DNA from: Bacillota bacterium
GTDB lineage: Bacteria; Bacillota; Negativicutes; Sporomusales; CTSoil-080
Assembly (NCBI GenBank): GCA_017889635.1
Contig: JAGGAC010000028.1
Location: 1-40,164, forward strand
Length of the DNA: 40,164 bases
Direction: 5' to 3'
Below, one piece after another: positions 8,984-18,531 of this stretch. Both the position numbers and the translations under genes were made by a program. The notes under the pieces were generated by a model, which saw only the letters and a list, made by a program, of their open reading frames with translations, was not told the origin of the DNA and ran no database searches. The first letter of the stretch is position 1. Each line of letters begins with the position of its first letter.

Positions 8984-10030
8984 ATGCGGCGTTATTTTCC
9001 GCTATTTTTAATGTCATTTTTCTTGGTAATAATTACTGTGGTTGGAACTAATTTACTTGCCGATGCTGGTAAGGAAAACCCAGATACAAAAAAACACATT
9101 GTTGTTTATTGCACTCTGCCGGTTGAACAGATAGCTGTTTTAACTCAGGAATATGAAAAAAATTCGGGGATAGTTGTAGATTTAGTTCCATTATCTGATG
9201 CTGATCTCTTAACAAGGCTTGCTGTGGAGTCAGATGCACCCCGGGCTGACGTTGTGTTGGCAAACAGTGAAACTCTTAAACAAGCTGTGAAGCTTAAAGC
9301 GCTTGCAGCGTATGATTCCGAAGTGACAGATGTCATTCCTGATCGGTTTCGTGATTCGAAAAATCAATGGGTTGGTGTCTGGTATGATCCTATTGTTTTT
9401 GCCATAAATAAGGATTTTCTCAAAAAACTTCCTCGGGCGCCCCAAAAATGGGATGACCTTGCGTCAAATAATAACCAATACCGTTTAGTGATAACTGATT
9501 TTTTGGCCGCAGATGCATCGGTAAATATTTTTAACACGTTGGTTGCGGTAAAGGGTGAAAATGACGCAATGGCATACTTGGCTAAGCTTCATCCGAAAAT
9601 TGTCCAATATGCTAAATTTCTTTCGACTCCACCACGAATGGCTGGTTTGGCAGAGGCTGATATCGCTATTGCCGTTCAAAGTGAGACGTTGCGTTATGTG
9701 CATGACGGTTTTCCTTTAGAGCTCATTCACCCAGAAGATGGTACAGCGTATCTCCTGACTGGTGTCGGCCTAGCGGTTGGTGCGCCGCATAGCGTTGAGG
9801 CTAAGCCGTTTATTGACTGGCTTCTCCAAAATCAGGCTCAGACAGTGTTATATGATAACCGTTTTTACATGGTGCCTACAAATGCTGACACTGTGGTATA
9901 CAAAAAACTGGCCGGGAAAGAAAATAATAAGCCTATACCACTTTTTGAGTATGAGGATAAGCTTAATGCAGCAGAAAAAGCCAAGCTTCTTGATAAATGG
10001 GTGCAGACAGTGCGCTTAAGCCCCAGATGA
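8984..10030 (+). CDS. ABC transporter substrate-binding protein
   Basis: An extracellular family-1 solute-binding protein of the type seen with iron(III), polyamine or thiamine importers. The product is 348 aa with a basic start (MRR), a hydrophobic signal segment at about 5-23 and a mature two-lobed domain; the block VGVWYDPIVFAINKDF is characteristic of this fold. There is no lipobox cysteine, so it would be secreted or held by an uncleaved signal. ATG at 8984 follows AGGAGGGGAG closely; a TTG at 8918 in the same frame has no such site. No permease or ATPase gene is adjacent, so it is an orphan binding protein and its ligand cannot be inferred. Confidence 0.8.
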   Translation: MRRYFPLFLMSFFLVIITVVGTNLLADAGKENPDTKKHIVVYCTLPVEQIAVLTQEYEKNSGIVVDLVPLSDADLLTRLAVESDAPRADVVLANSETLKQAVKLKALAAYDSEVTDVIPDRFRDSKNQWVGVWYDPIVFAINKDFLKKLPRAPQKWDDLASNNNQYRLVITDFLAADASVNIFNTLVAVKGENDAMAYLAKLHPKIVQYAKFLSTPPRMAGLAEADIAIAVQSETLRYVHDGFPLELIHPEDGTAYLLTGVGLAVGAPHSVEAKPFIDWLLQNQAQTVLYDNRFYMVPTNADTVVYKKLAGKENNKPIPLFEYEDKLNAAEKAKLLDKWVQTVRLSPR

Positions 10031-10054
10031 GTAGGCCGAAAGGAAGATTTCATA

Positions 10055-11383
10055 TTGAAAGCCGGATTTATTAGTCTTGGATGTGCCAAGAATTTGGTAG
10101 ACACTGAAGTTATGTTGGGGATGTTAGCAGAGTCAGGAATTGAGATTACTGTTGATCCTGGCACTGCAGATATTATTATCATTAATACCTGCAGTTTTAT
10201 TGATGCCGCTAAAGAGGAATCAATTAATACTATTCTCCAGAACGCTCGATATAAAGAAGAAGGTAAATGCCGTGCTCTGATTGTGGCAGGATGTCTTGGA
10301 CAGCGCTACCAACAAAATCTTTTGGATGAGTTACCAGAAGTTGACGCGATTGTTGGAACCGGAGCTTGGCACCGGATTAATGAAGCCATAGCAGCCGTGT
10401 TTTCTGGGCAAAGAGTGCTTTTCATTAATGAGACTGACACTATTTACGACGAAAGTATGCCCCGTATTAAATCTACTCCAGCATATTCGAGTTATGTTAA
10501 AATAGCGGAAGGCTGTAGCAATTGTTGCTCGTACTGCGTAATACCAATGGTGCGGGGCGAGTTTCGCAGCCGCACCATTGAGTCTGTGGTAAATGAAGTG
10601 ACTTTGTTAGCTGCGCAGGGCACCAAGGAAATAAACTTGATTGCCCAAGATACAACTAGTTATGGACGTGATATATATGGAACGCCGCGCCTAGTTGAAT
10701 TACTCCGGCAGTTGGTTAAAATCGAAGGAATTGTTTGGATACGGCTATTATATTGTTATCCGCGCTATTTTACCGATGAACTAATTGAACTAATGGCTAA
10801 TCAACCTAAAATCTGTAAATATATAGACCTTCCTTTGCAGCACATTCATGATAATATTTTAAAGGCAATGAATCGGCGGGACAGTAGTTCTGACATTGAA
10901 AATCTTTTGAAGCGAATTCGCGAGGCTATTCCTAATGTAGCAATTCGCACATCTTTTATTGTTGGGTTTCCTGGTGAAACTGATGAAGAGTTCGCAGCAC
11001 TCGAGCAGTTTATGGCTAAGGAAAAGTTTGACCATGTTGGCGTCTTTACCTATTCTCAGGAAGAAGATACTGTAGCTGCAAAGCTTCCTAATCAGATAAG
11101 CGACGAAGTAAAGCAGGAACGGTATCATCGCTTGATGTCTCTGCAATCAAGAATTTCTGAAGAACGCAATACTTCGCTAGAAGGTCAAACTCTCGCGGTT
11201 TTGGTAGAAGGTAGACGGAGCGGAACGGACGGAGAAGTCGTATTCGGGCGCTCAGAACGTGAAGCTTCGGATATTGACGGGTGCATTTATCTGGAAAATG
11301 CGTCTGATGCAAAAATCGGCGATTTTGTTACCGCCAGAATTATTCAAGGTTTTACATATGATTTGTTGGCGGAAAAAATATAG
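10055..11383 (+). CDS. rimO: Ribosomal protein S12 methylthiotransferase RimO
   Basis: RimO adds a methylthio group to an aspartate of ribosomal protein S12, using two iron-sulfur clusters. The 442-aa protein shows all expected parts: N-terminal UPF0004 cysteines C10, C46 and C80; the radical SAM motif C154-x3-C158-x2-C161; and a C-terminal TRAM domain from about residue 375. The opening FISLGCAKNLVDTE is typical of RimO rather than MiaB. Start is TTG at 10055 with AAAGGAAG at 10039-10046. The gene is in the usual rodZ-to-cinA neighbourhood, but pgsA, commonly found here, is missing. Confidence 0.95.
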   Translation: MKAGFISLGCAKNLVDTEVMLGMLAESGIEITVDPGTADIIIINTCSFIDAAKEESINTILQNARYKEEGKCRALIVAGCLGQRYQQNLLDELPEVDAIVGTGAWHRINEAIAAVFSGQRVLFINETDTIYDESMPRIKSTPAYSSYVKIAEGCSNCCSYCVIPMVRGEFRSRTIESVVNEVTLLAAQGTKEINLIAQDTTSYGRDIYGTPRLVELLRQLVKIEGIVWIRLLYCYPRYFTDELIELMANQPKICKYIDLPLQHIHDNILKAMNRRDSSSDIENLLKRIREAIPNVAIRTSFIVGFPGETDEEFAALEQFMAKEKFDHVGVFTYSQEEDTVAAKLPNQISDEVKQERYHRLMSLQSRISEERNTSLEGQTLAVLVEGRRSGTDGEVVFGRSEREASDIDGCIYLENASDAKIGDFVTARIIQGFTYDLLAEKI

Positions 11384-11439
11384 CGGAACAATACCGGCGG
11401 AGAGCGGGACATTTGGTATATTTACGACTGGCACTCGTG

Positions 11440-11469
11440 AAATAGTAGTGTTGACGCACTACTATTTTT
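11440..11469 (+). terminator. Intrinsic terminator after rimO
   Basis: Perfect 11-bp arms AAATAGTAGTG (11440-11450) and CACTACTATTT (11457-11467) with a 6-base loop, running into a T-rich tail. It ends the rimO transcript about 57 bases after the stop. Confidence 0.8.
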
Positions 11470-11622
11470 GTCTACATATCTGAAGTAGAATTTTGAGGTG
11501 TATATAACAGCTGTTTCGCACCTAGTGTACTAGAGTATGGCAACCTTTTCTTTGCTAAATGGAATTGTTTAGAGGATTTAATACCATTTATCGCGAAATT
11601 GCATGTTGCGGGGGAATCAGAA

Positions 11623-12864
11623 ATGATTGTGGAAATTGTAAGTACAGGAACTGAATTACTTTTAGGGCAAATTATTAATTCCAACACTGCCTATCTAGCT
11701 AAACGTTTAAACGAACTTGGTTATGACGTCCTATTTCAATCAACAGTGGGCGATAACCGCATTAGAATGACTCAAGTTTTTAATACAGCGCTGGAACGAG
11801 CTGATATTATAGTAACTACTGGCGGATTAGGTCCGACGCAAGGTGATATAACCAAGGAAGTGACGGCCGGAATTCTAGGACGCGGCCTTTATTTACACCA
11901 ACCAAGTCAAAAGCAGATCAATGACTTTTTTGCCTGTCGGCGAATAAAAATGACTGAGAATAACCTGCGTCAGGCGATGATACCGGATGGAGCTTTGGTG
12001 CTACCAAATAAGTGTGGTACTGCTCCAGGTATAGTTTTAGAAACCGCTAAAAATACTATCATCCATTTGCCTGGGCCGCCTTATGAAATGGAAGCAATGT
12101 TTGAAGCTAGTGTGGTTCCATATCTCGAAAAAAGATTTGGCAGTCAGGGCGTTATTTATTCCAAAGTATTGCGCACCATTGGTCTTGGCGAATCATCCCT
12201 TGAAGAAGAGATTATTGATCTTATAAAGAGACAAGGAAACCCTACAATAGCATTGCTGGCTCGGAGTGGTGAAATACATATCCGTTTGACTGGGAAAGCT
12301 TCTTCTGTTCAAGAGGCTATGAATCTTATTGATGGGGTGGAACAAGTAATACGCCAGAGGATTGGCCAGTATATTTTTGGTGTTGATGATGAGGCATTGG
12401 AATTAGTTGTAGGACGGATGCTTAAGGGAAAAAGACTGACAGTATCTTTCGCCGAGTCTTGTACTGGCGGGCTTGTATCTAGTCGAATTACCGATATTCC
12501 AGGTAGTTCAGAGTACCTTGTAGGATCGGTGGTAGCCTACAGTAATGCTATAAAATCTGCTATTGTCTGTGTTGATGACGCTATCCTTAGGACTTATGGC
12601 GCAGTAAGTCGAGAAGTAGCGGAGGCAATGGCAACCGGAGCTCGGTCCAGGTTCAAAAGTGATATTGGAATAGGAATTACAGGTATAGCCGGGCCAGGAG
12701 GAGCATCTACAGACAAACCGGTTGGCCTTGTATATATTGCGCTTGCGGGGGATGCTGGTATAGAGTGTTATGAACATCGTTTTACAGGTCAGCGTTCTGT
12801 CATCAAATCACGCTCTGCAAATGCTGCACTAAATCATCTCAGACAATATATTCTGCAATTATGA
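11623..12864 (+). CDS. cinA: CinA-family protein
   Basis: CinA combines an N-terminal molybdopterin-binding-like (MoCF) domain at about residues 1-170, often with ADP-ribose pyrophosphatase activity, and a C-terminal CinA domain (about 255-413) related to nicotinamide mononucleotide deamidase; FAESCTGGLVSSRIT marks the latter. At 413 aa it is a full-length two-domain form. ATG at 11623 is chosen over an in-frame ATG at 11599 because GGGGGA (11610-11615) is seven bases before it. It sits before recA as in many Firmicutes, although a helicase gene is inserted between them here. About 150 bases before the start contain no other gene. Confidence 0.93.
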   Translation: MIVEIVSTGTELLLGQIINSNTAYLAKRLNELGYDVLFQSTVGDNRIRMTQVFNTALERADIIVTTGGLGPTQGDITKEVTAGILGRGLYLHQPSQKQINDFFACRRIKMTENNLRQAMIPDGALVLPNKCGTAPGIVLETAKNTIIHLPGPPYEMEAMFEASVVPYLEKRFGSQGVIYSKVLRTIGLGESSLEEEIIDLIKRQGNPTIALLARSGEIHIRLTGKASSVQEAMNLIDGVEQVIRQRIGQYIFGVDDEALELVVGRMLKGKRLTVSFAESCTGGLVSSRITDIPGSSEYLVGSVVAYSNAIKSAIVCVDDAILRTYGAVSREVAEAMATGARSRFKSDIGIGITGIAGPGGASTDKPVGLVYIALAGDAGIECYEHRFTGQRSVIKSRSANAALNHLRQYILQL

Positions 12865-12877
12865 GGAGGTAAACATA

Positions 12878-14455
12878 TTGAAAACTAATACTACGGCTGG
12901 CTTTTTCGGGGAACTTGCCCTTAGCAAAAAAGTGCTGGCCGCCATAATGGAGATGGGCTTTGAGGAGCCATCACCGATTCAAACTAAGACTATTCCCGTC
13001 GTTCTTGAGGGCCGTGATGTAATAGGTCAGGCCCAAACCGGTACAGGAAAGACTGCGGCTTTTGGAATTCCGATTATGGAACGGATTAATGAAACTCGTA
13101 ATATTCAGGCTCTTGTCCTTACACCTACCAGGGAACTGGCGATTCAAGTTTCTGAGGAACTTGCCAAAATTGGTAAATTTAAGAGGGTAAAAACTCTTCC
13201 GGTTTATGGCGGCCAAGCTATCGATCGCCAGATAAGAGCACTTAACTATGGAGTACAGGTAGTTATTGGTACGCCGGGACGGCTTTTGGATCACATTCGC
13301 CGAAATACAATTAAACTTAATAATGTTAAAACGCTAGTATTGGACGAAGCGGATGAAATGCTGGATATGGGATTTGTGGACGATATCGAGCAAATTTTAG
13401 AGAGCGTGCCAACCGAACGGCAGACATTGCTATTTTCCGCAACTATGCCAGCTCCCATACGAGCGCTGGCCAATAAGTACATGAATAATCCATTTGAAGT
13501 AGCCATTAGTAGAGAACAGATCACGGTTCCTTTAATTGACCAATTTTATTATGAAACCCGTAATAAACTGGACGGGCTGTGTCGAGTAATGGACATAGAG
13601 GCTAATGATAAGGCTATTATTTTTTGCCGGACTAAAAAGGGTGTAGATGACCTGGTTGCGTCACTTCAGGCTCGAGGCTTTTTGGCAGATGGACTTCATG
13701 GTGACCTTAGCCAGTCTCAACGGGATCGGGTAATGAAAAAGTTTCGGGATGGCAAACTGGAAATTCTGGTGGCAACCGATGTTGCTGCCAGAGGGTTGGA
13801 CATTGACAGTGTTACGCATGTTATAAATTATGACATTCCACAAGATCCTGAATCCTATGTTCATCGGATTGGCCGTACCGGACGGGCAGGTCGTAAAGGG
13901 GTTGCTATTACTTTTATCGAACCGCGTGAGTACCGGCAGCTTAAAATAATTGAAAAACTGATTAAAACCCGTATTGTTCGAAATCAGTTGCCGTCAGCTG
14001 CAGATATTCTTGAGCGTCAAAAGGAATTGATCGCCAAACGCCTTATTGCTACAATTGACCAAGGCCATATTAATGATTACCATTCAATTATCGCCGACCT
14101 TGTTCCTGAATATGATGCAATGGACATTGCAGCTGCCGCTTTAAAACTGTTTCAGGAAGGCTATAAAGAAAAGTCGGATGACAATCCTGCTTTTGCTAAT
14201 ACTGGGGCGGAAAAGGGAATGGTTCGCCTCTTCATTAATATTGGAAGGGCTCAGAAAATAAGGCCGGAGGATATTGTTCGTACATTTGCTGAAGAATCAG
14301 GAATCCCCGGCAATATTATCGGGCAAATTAACATTTACGAAAAGTTTACGTTTGTCGAAGTACCAGAAGAGCATGCCGAGCGGGTAATGGCGGTAATGCA
14401 TAAAAATATGCTTAAAGGCTATAAAATTAACGTTGAACCGGCTAGAGGCCGCTAA
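12878..14455 (+). CDS. DEAD-box RNA helicase
   Basis: An ATP-dependent RNA helicase of the CshA/DeaD type, acting in ribosome assembly and mRNA decay. The 525-aa protein has the Q motif region (FEEPSPIQ, residues 28-35), motif I AQTGTGKT (52-59), motif II DEAD (156-159), motif III SAT (187-189) and the motif VI region HRIGRTGRAGR near 330-340. A DbpA-like RNA-binding domain occupies about 445-522. Start is TTG at 12878 after a strong GAGGAGGT that overlaps the cinA stop, so it is co-transcribed with cinA. Its place between cinA and recA is less common than the direct cinA-recA pair. Confidence 0.94.
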   Translation: MKTNTTAGFFGELALSKKVLAAIMEMGFEEPSPIQTKTIPVVLEGRDVIGQAQTGTGKTAAFGIPIMERINETRNIQALVLTPTRELAIQVSEELAKIGKFKRVKTLPVYGGQAIDRQIRALNYGVQVVIGTPGRLLDHIRRNTIKLNNVKTLVLDEADEMLDMGFVDDIEQILESVPTERQTLLFSATMPAPIRALANKYMNNPFEVAISREQITVPLIDQFYYETRNKLDGLCRVMDIEANDKAIIFCRTKKGVDDLVASLQARGFLADGLHGDLSQSQRDRVMKKFRDGKLEILVATDVAARGLDIDSVTHVINYDIPQDPESYVHRIGRTGRAGRKGVAITFIEPREYRQLKIIEKLIKTRIVRNQLPSAADILERQKELIAKRLIATIDQGHINDYHSIIADLVPEYDAMDIAAAALKLFQEGYKEKSDDNPAFANTGAEKGMVRLFINIGRAQKIRPEDIVRTFAEESGIPGNIIGQINIYEKFTFVEVPEEHAERVMAVMHKNMLKGYKINVEPARGR

Positions 14456-14461
14456 AAGATC

Positions 14462-14491
14462 AAGGAGGGGATAACAGGGCCCCTTCTTTTT
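14462..14491 (+). terminator. Intrinsic terminator after the helicase gene
   Basis: AAGGAGGGG (14462-14470) pairs with CCCCTTCTT (14480-14488) through one G-T pair, followed by TTTTC. It separates the cinA-helicase transcript from recA. Confidence 0.7.
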
Positions 14492-14536
14492 CTAATATTT
14501 GACGTATTGAACTGAAGTACACGGCTTTTTAAACTA

Positions 14537-14566
14537 TTGACACTGCGAACAAATGTTTTGTAAAAT
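14537..14566 (+). promoter_or_regulatory. Sigma-A promoter of recA
   Basis: TTGACA (14537-14542), 18 bases and TAAAAT (14561-14566). The -35 is perfect and the -10 matches five of six. The spacer holds a LexA box. Confidence 0.8.
14546..14559 (+). promoter_or_regulatory. LexA (SOS) box of recA
   Basis: CGAACAAATGTTTT matches 13 of 14 positions of the Firmicute LexA/DinR consensus CGAACRNRYGTTYC. It lies between the -35 and -10 boxes, so bound LexA would block RNA polymerase. Its position and match strongly support SOS control of recA-recX. Confidence 0.88.
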
Positions 14567-14594
14567 TGAGCCAGAAGTATGGGGAGGGACGATG

Positions 14595-15626
14595 ATGGAT
14601 AAAACGAAAGCTTTGGAAAATGCCATGCGCCAAATTGAAAAAGATTTTGGCAAAGGTTCAATTATGAAGCTTGGCGAAGCGGCCGCTAAAATGAATGTGG
14701 AAGTTATTCCGACTGGAGCGTTGGCCCTTGATATCGCCCTTGGTATTGGCGGAGTTCCCCGAGGCAGAGTTGTAGAAATATATGGACCTGAATCATCAGG
14801 AAAAACAACTGTTGCGTTGCATATAATTGCTGAGGCTCAGAAGGCTGGCGGGTTTGCTGCGTTTATTGACGCTGAGCATGCTCTTGACCCTGTTTATGCC
14901 AAAAAATTAGGGGTGGATATCGATAACCTTTTAATCTCTCAACCTGACAATGGCGAGCAGGCGCTTGAGATTGCTGATTCTCTTGTAAGAAGTGGTGCAA
15001 TTGATATTATTGTTGTTGATTCGGTGGCTGCATTGGTACCGCGGGCTGAGATTGAAGGCGAAATGGGAGATTCTCATGTTGGTTTGCAGGCCAGACTGAT
15101 GTCTCAGGCGCTACGAAAACTGACCGGCATTATCAGTAAATCCCGCACTACTACTATTTTTATCAACCAAATCAGAGAAAAAATAGGGATAATGTTTGGC
15201 AATCCTGAAACGACTACTGGCGGTCGTGCATTAAAGTTCTATGCTTCGATACGTATTGAAGTTCGAAAAGGAGAAACCTTAAAACAGGGAAATGATGTAA
15301 TAGGTTCACGTACTAAGGCTAAAGTAGTAAAAAATAAAGTTGCTCCTCCTTTTCGACAAGCTGATTTTGATATTATGTATGGTGAAGGAATTTCTCGCGA
15401 AGGTTGCATTGTTGATATCGGAACAGAACTTGACATTATCACCAAAAGTGGAGCATGGTATTCATATGGCAATAATCGCCTAGGACAAGGGCGTGAAAAC
15501 GTGAAAGAATTTTTTAAAGAAAATCCCAATATTGCTGACGAGATTGAAGTAAAAATTCGTGAAGTAGTTTTGAATGGAAAGCTATTGCCGATTAGAGATG
15601 TGCCTGAAGATGATGTCGATGAATGA
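14595..15626 (+). CDS. recA: Recombinase RecA
   Basis: RecA forms filaments on single-stranded DNA, drives strand exchange and triggers LexA self-cleavage. The 343-aa product is standard length, with Walker A GPESSGKT at 64-71, the [15 protein letters not shown] entry block, and an acidic C-terminus. Two adjacent ATG codons, 14592 and 14595, are possible; 14595 is preferred because GGAGGG (14583-14588) is six bases away, against three for 14592. Expression is controlled by the LexA box upstream. recX overlaps its end. Confidence 0.98.
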   Translation: MDKTKALENAMRQIEKDFGKGSIMKLGEAAAKMNVEVIPTGALALDIALGIGGVPRGRVVEIYGPESSGKTTVALHIIAEAQKAGGFAAFIDAEHALDPVYAKKLGVDIDNLLISQPDNGEQALEIADSLVRSGAIDIIVVDSVAALVPRAEIEGEMGDSHVGLQARLMSQALRKLTGIISKSRTTTIFINQIREKIGIMFGNPETTTGGRALKFYASIRIEVRKGETLKQGNDVIGSRTKAKVVKNKVAPPFRQADFDIMYGEGISREGCIVDIGTELDIITKSGAWYSYGNNRLGQGRENVKEFFKENPNIADEIEVKIREVVLNGKLLPIRDVPEDDVDE

Positions 15627-16071
15627 ACAGGGTGAGCGACTGGCTATAAAATGGCTGGCCGCAAGAGCGTTGAGCGAAAATGAAGTAGAAGCACGGCTAT
15701 TGACTAGCGGTTTTTCATCAGATGAGGCTAAAAGAGTTGTGGCCGCTGTTCGAGACCGGGGATTTGTTAATGATATGGAACTTGGTCGTATGCTGTTTAG
15801 AAAATATCAGCGAATGGGCCGATACGGGGTAAACGCTATTCGTGATCGCCTTAGAAAACGCGGCTTGTCGGAACCGGTAATTGCTGCGGTTTTCTGTGAA
15901 TTCGATGGCTTTGACGAGTACGAACGAGCGGTTGCTCTTCTCCGGCAGCGTTTTCCGATAGTAACGGCTGAAAATCGTGGGAAAGCTGGCAGATTTCTTG
16001 CGTATAGGGGCTTTACCACAGGGACAGTCCTGAAAGTTATGGAATACCTTTCCAATGTAGGAGATTATTGA
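15619..16071 (+). CDS. recX: RecA regulator RecX
   Basis: RecX binds RecA filaments and modulates their activity. The 150-aa protein is all-helical with the repeated RecX three-helix pattern; [20 protein letters not shown] and the [14 protein letters not shown] block are typical. No good ribosome binding site is seen. The start is placed at ATG 15619, which overlaps the recA stop by 8 bases, so translation is probably coupled to recA; in-frame ATGs at 15610 and 15613 are alternatives. It shares the recA SOS promoter. Confidence 0.9.
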   Translation: MNEQGERLAIKWLAARALSENEVEARLLTSGFSSDEAKRVVAAVRDRGFVNDMELGRMLFRKYQRMGRYGVNAIRDRLRKRGLSEPVIAAVFCEFDGFDEYERAVALLRQRFPIVTAENRGKAGRFLAYRGFTTGTVLKVMEYLSNVGDY

Positions 16072-16103
16072 CTTCGCGTCTAATTTAGCGGTATTTTGTC
16101 AAC

Positions 16104-16132
16104 TTGACACTTGATGGAAAAACCTTTACAAT
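16104..16132 (+). promoter_or_regulatory. Sigma-A promoter of rny
   Basis: TTGACA (16104-16109), 17 bases and TACAAT (16127-16132). Transcription would begin near 16140, giving a 5' leader of roughly 115 bases with a leader ORF and a 10-bp hairpin. Confidence 0.8.
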
Positions 16133-16177
16133 TAAATTGACCAATCGTGTATAGTTTTAAATACAAGGGAGCAATCG

Positions 16178-16270
16178 GTGAGTTTGTTAAAAGCCGAGTT
16201 AACCACTCGGCTTTACCCCTGTATAGCTATTTTGAATTTTTTAGAGATGGGAGGTGGAATATATATTTGA
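16178..16270 (+). CDS. Possible leader ORF overlapping rny
   Basis: A 30-codon ORF begins at GTG 16178, six bases after AGGGAG (16166-16171), and ends at TGA 16268-16270, 17 bases inside rny in another frame. It contains the perfect 10-bp hairpin AAAGCCGAGT/ACTCGGCTTT (16190-16214, 5-base loop). The peptide has no recognisable family. Its likely value is regulatory: ribosomes translating it would open the hairpin and arrive at the rny start. It may also be chance, since the ORF is short. Confidence 0.35.
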   Translation: MSLLKAELTTRLYPCIAILNFLEMGGGIYI

Positions 16271-17798
16271 AATCATTATAACTGCAGTCATTGTAGCTTG
16301 CATAGCTTTTGTCGTTGGGTATGCTGTACGCCGACATATTGCGGAATCTAAAATAGGATCGGCAGAAGAAGTAGCCAAAAGAATACTTGATGAGGCGCAG
16401 AAAAATACTGAAACCAAGAAAAAAGAAGCAATTGTTGAAGCAAAAGAGGAAATTCATAAACTGCGCACTGAACTTGATCGCGAAATTAAGGAACGCCGGG
16501 CAGAGTTGCAGCGTCTTGAACGTCGACTTATGCAAAAGGAAGAAAACCTTGATCGCAAAATCGACTCGTTGGAAAAGAAAGAAGACATTCTTAGCCGTAA
16601 AGAAACCGAGCTTGATAAGAGCCAAGATAAAATCAATGATTTATATACCCAACAATTGGCGGAGCTTGAACGGTTGTCTGGTCTGACTTCTGATGATGCC
16701 CGCAATATTCTGATGGATCGAGTTCAGGAAGAAGTCAAACATGAAATGGCGATGCTTATTAAAGAACTCGAACAGCAAGCCAAAGAAGAGGCCGATAAAA
16801 AGGCACGGGAGATAATTTCGCAAGCAATTCAACGTTGCGCTGCTGATCATGTAGCAGAAACCACAGTATCGGTGGTTGCGCTTCCAAATGATGAAATGAA
16901 GGGACGCATAATTGGACGTGAAGGGCGAAACATCCGGACTCTCGAAACTTTAACTGGCATTGATCTTATTATTGATGATACTCCTGAAGCGGTAATATTG
17001 TCCGGCTTTGATCCTGTGCGGCGTGAGGTTGCCCGAGTTGCTTTGGAAAAATTAATTGCTGATGGTCGGATTCATCCTGCTCGGATAGAAGAGATGGTGG
17101 AAAAGGCCCAAAAGGAAGTTGACCAGAAGATCAAGGAAGCTGGTGAACAAGCTACATTTGAAACCGGGGTGCATGGTTTGCATCCGGAATTGATAAAATT
17201 GCTTGGGCGATTGAAGTATCGCACCAGTTATGGACAAAATGTTTTAAAACATTCTATAGAAGTATCGCACTTGTCTGGAATTATGGCTGCTGAGCTTGGA
17301 ATTGACATCATGATGGCTAAGAGAGCCGGATTGCTTCATGACTTAGGAAAAGCAGTAGATCATGAGGTCGAAGGGCCGCATGTCACTATCGGGGCAGACC
17401 TTGCAAAAAAATATCGTGAATCAGCTGAAATTATTAATGCTATTGCTGCTCATCATGGTGATGAAGAGCCTAAAACTATTCAAGCAGTGCTGGTAGCCGC
17501 CGCTGATGCGGTATCGGCTGCAAGACCTGGCGCGAGAAGAGAAACGTTAGAGAACTATTTAAAACGCTTGACACGATTGGAAGAAATCGCTGAATCATTT
17601 GAAGGTGTTGAAAAGTCTTTCGCGATTCAGGCAGGACGTGAAATCCGCATTATCGTAAAGCCGGATAAAATCGACGATTTGGGCTCGGTGCGGATGGTTC
17701 GCGATATTGTCAGGAAAATAGAAGATGAATTGGAATATCCCGGTCAAATAAAGGTTATTGTTATTCGGGAAACTCGCGCGGTTGATTACGCTAAATGA
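16254..17798 (+). CDS. rny: Ribonuclease Y
   Basis: RNase Y is the membrane-anchored endonuclease that starts mRNA decay in many Firmicutes. The 514-aa protein has an N-terminal membrane helix (about residues 5-25), a long coiled coil (about 35-190), a KH RNA-binding motif [11 protein letters not shown] (217-227) and the HD-domain catalytic pair H362-D363 in [12 protein letters not shown]. Start is GTG 16254, the first possible start after an in-frame TAG at 16242. The only strong ribosome-binding sequence, GGGAGG (16249-16254), overlaps that codon, so initiation is unusual: it may depend on the leader ORF, or use a rare AUA at 16263. Bacillus has ymdB next; here it is absent. Confidence 0.95.
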   Translation: MEYIFEIIITAVIVACIAFVVGYAVRRHIAESKIGSAEEVAKRILDEAQKNTETKKKEAIVEAKEEIHKLRTELDREIKERRAELQRLERRLMQKEENLDRKIDSLEKKEDILSRKETELDKSQDKINDLYTQQLAELERLSGLTSDDARNILMDRVQEEVKHEMAMLIKELEQQAKEEADKKAREIISQAIQRCAADHVAETTVSVVALPNDEMKGRIIGREGRNIRTLETLTGIDLIIDDTPEAVILSGFDPVRREVARVALEKLIADGRIHPARIEEMVEKAQKEVDQKIKEAGEQATFETGVHGLHPELIKLLGRLKYRTSYGQNVLKHSIEVSHLSGIMAAELGIDIMMAKRAGLLHDLGKAVDHEVEGPHVTIGADLAKKYRESAEIINAIAAHHGDEEPKTIQAVLVAAADAVSAARPGARRETLENYLKRLTRLEEIAESFEGVEKSFAIQAGREIRIIVKPDKIDDLGSVRMVRDIVRKIEDELEYPGQIKVIVIRETRAVDYAK

Positions 17799-17802
17799 TG
17801 AT

Positions 17803-17828
17803 AAAACGGCCTGTATAAGGCCGTTTTT
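17803..17828 (+). terminator. Intrinsic terminator after rny
   Basis: Perfect 10-bp arms AAAACGGCCT (17803-17812) and AGGCCGTTTT (17818-17827) with a GTATA loop and further T residues, five bases after the rny stop. Confidence 0.88.
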
Positions 17829-17942
17829 AACTTTTCCCTTAGAATTCGGTAATAATTGCATGCAGGAATCGTGATATTTCTAGAGAATAAGTAGTAAAAC
17901 CATAGCTGCCCTTAACTGATATATTTGATGGATGGTGATGAG

Positions 17943-18461
17943 ATGTCAAAGATGCAGCAGAACGATTCACGCATGTCCGATGGGGTTAATTTACTAATAT
18001 CAATTCTTGTACGTTATCCTGAAATCGGGACAATAAAATATGATGCTAATAATAATACAATAAAATTTACATTTATGCTATCAGGCATTGTTTCGGAACC
18101 GGATTTTGCAAAAGCTAAAAGGATGGTATTAGATAGTATAGCCGCATATCACCTTTTAGAGGGAACGCGTGCTGAAGTTAATGCTGTGTCTCTTAGCGCT
18201 TGCGTTGATGTGACGGTGTTAACAATATTGAGAGATGTTGCTAGTTTGTCTAAAGGAGAGATTACGCTTGTAATTGCTCTCTTAAGGGATAATTGTAATG
18301 ATCGGTTGATCGCGGATGAAAATGATGCCATGCAAGAAGAGGACCTCCTAGTGCAGGAGGAGGTTATTGACAGTATGCTAGAAAATGTCAAACGGCAGAA
18401 AAACGCCAATGGTCTTATTGGAATTCGAGAAGACGGGCGAGTGTTAGTATTTAATCAATAG
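17943..18461 (+). CDS. Unrecognised protein between rny and spoVS
   Basis: A 172-aa soluble protein that I do not recognise. It has no signal peptide or membrane segment. Residues about 30-65 look like beta strands with a KYDANNNTIKFTF hairpin, the middle is helical, and an acidic stretch rich in Glu and Asp lies near 125-145. The ATG at 17943 is chosen because GGTGAT (17934-17939) is just before it; an in-frame ATG at 17928 has no such site. In Bacillus this position between rny and spoVS holds ymdB, but nothing here resembles a metallophosphoesterase. Codon use looks like its neighbours. Confidence 0.6.
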   Translation: MSKMQQNDSRMSDGVNLLISILVRYPEIGTIKYDANNNTIKFTFMLSGIVSEPDFAKAKRMVLDSIAAYHLLEGTRAEVNAVSLSACVDVTVLTILRDVASLSKGEITLVIALLRDNCNDRLIADENDAMQEEDLLVQEEVIDSMLENVKRQKNANGLIGIREDGRVLVFNQ

Positions 18462-18531
18462 CTAAAAATTTGAAATTTATTTTAAGTAGACGGAAAAAAA
18501 TGTAATTGTTTGAATTTTCATCAAAGAAAAT

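Noticed and set aside
11571-11598. Sigma-H-like -35 AGAGGATTT before cinA
   Set aside because: The matching -10 (CGCGAAA) is poor, with two mismatches in its key positions; not enough to call a promoter.
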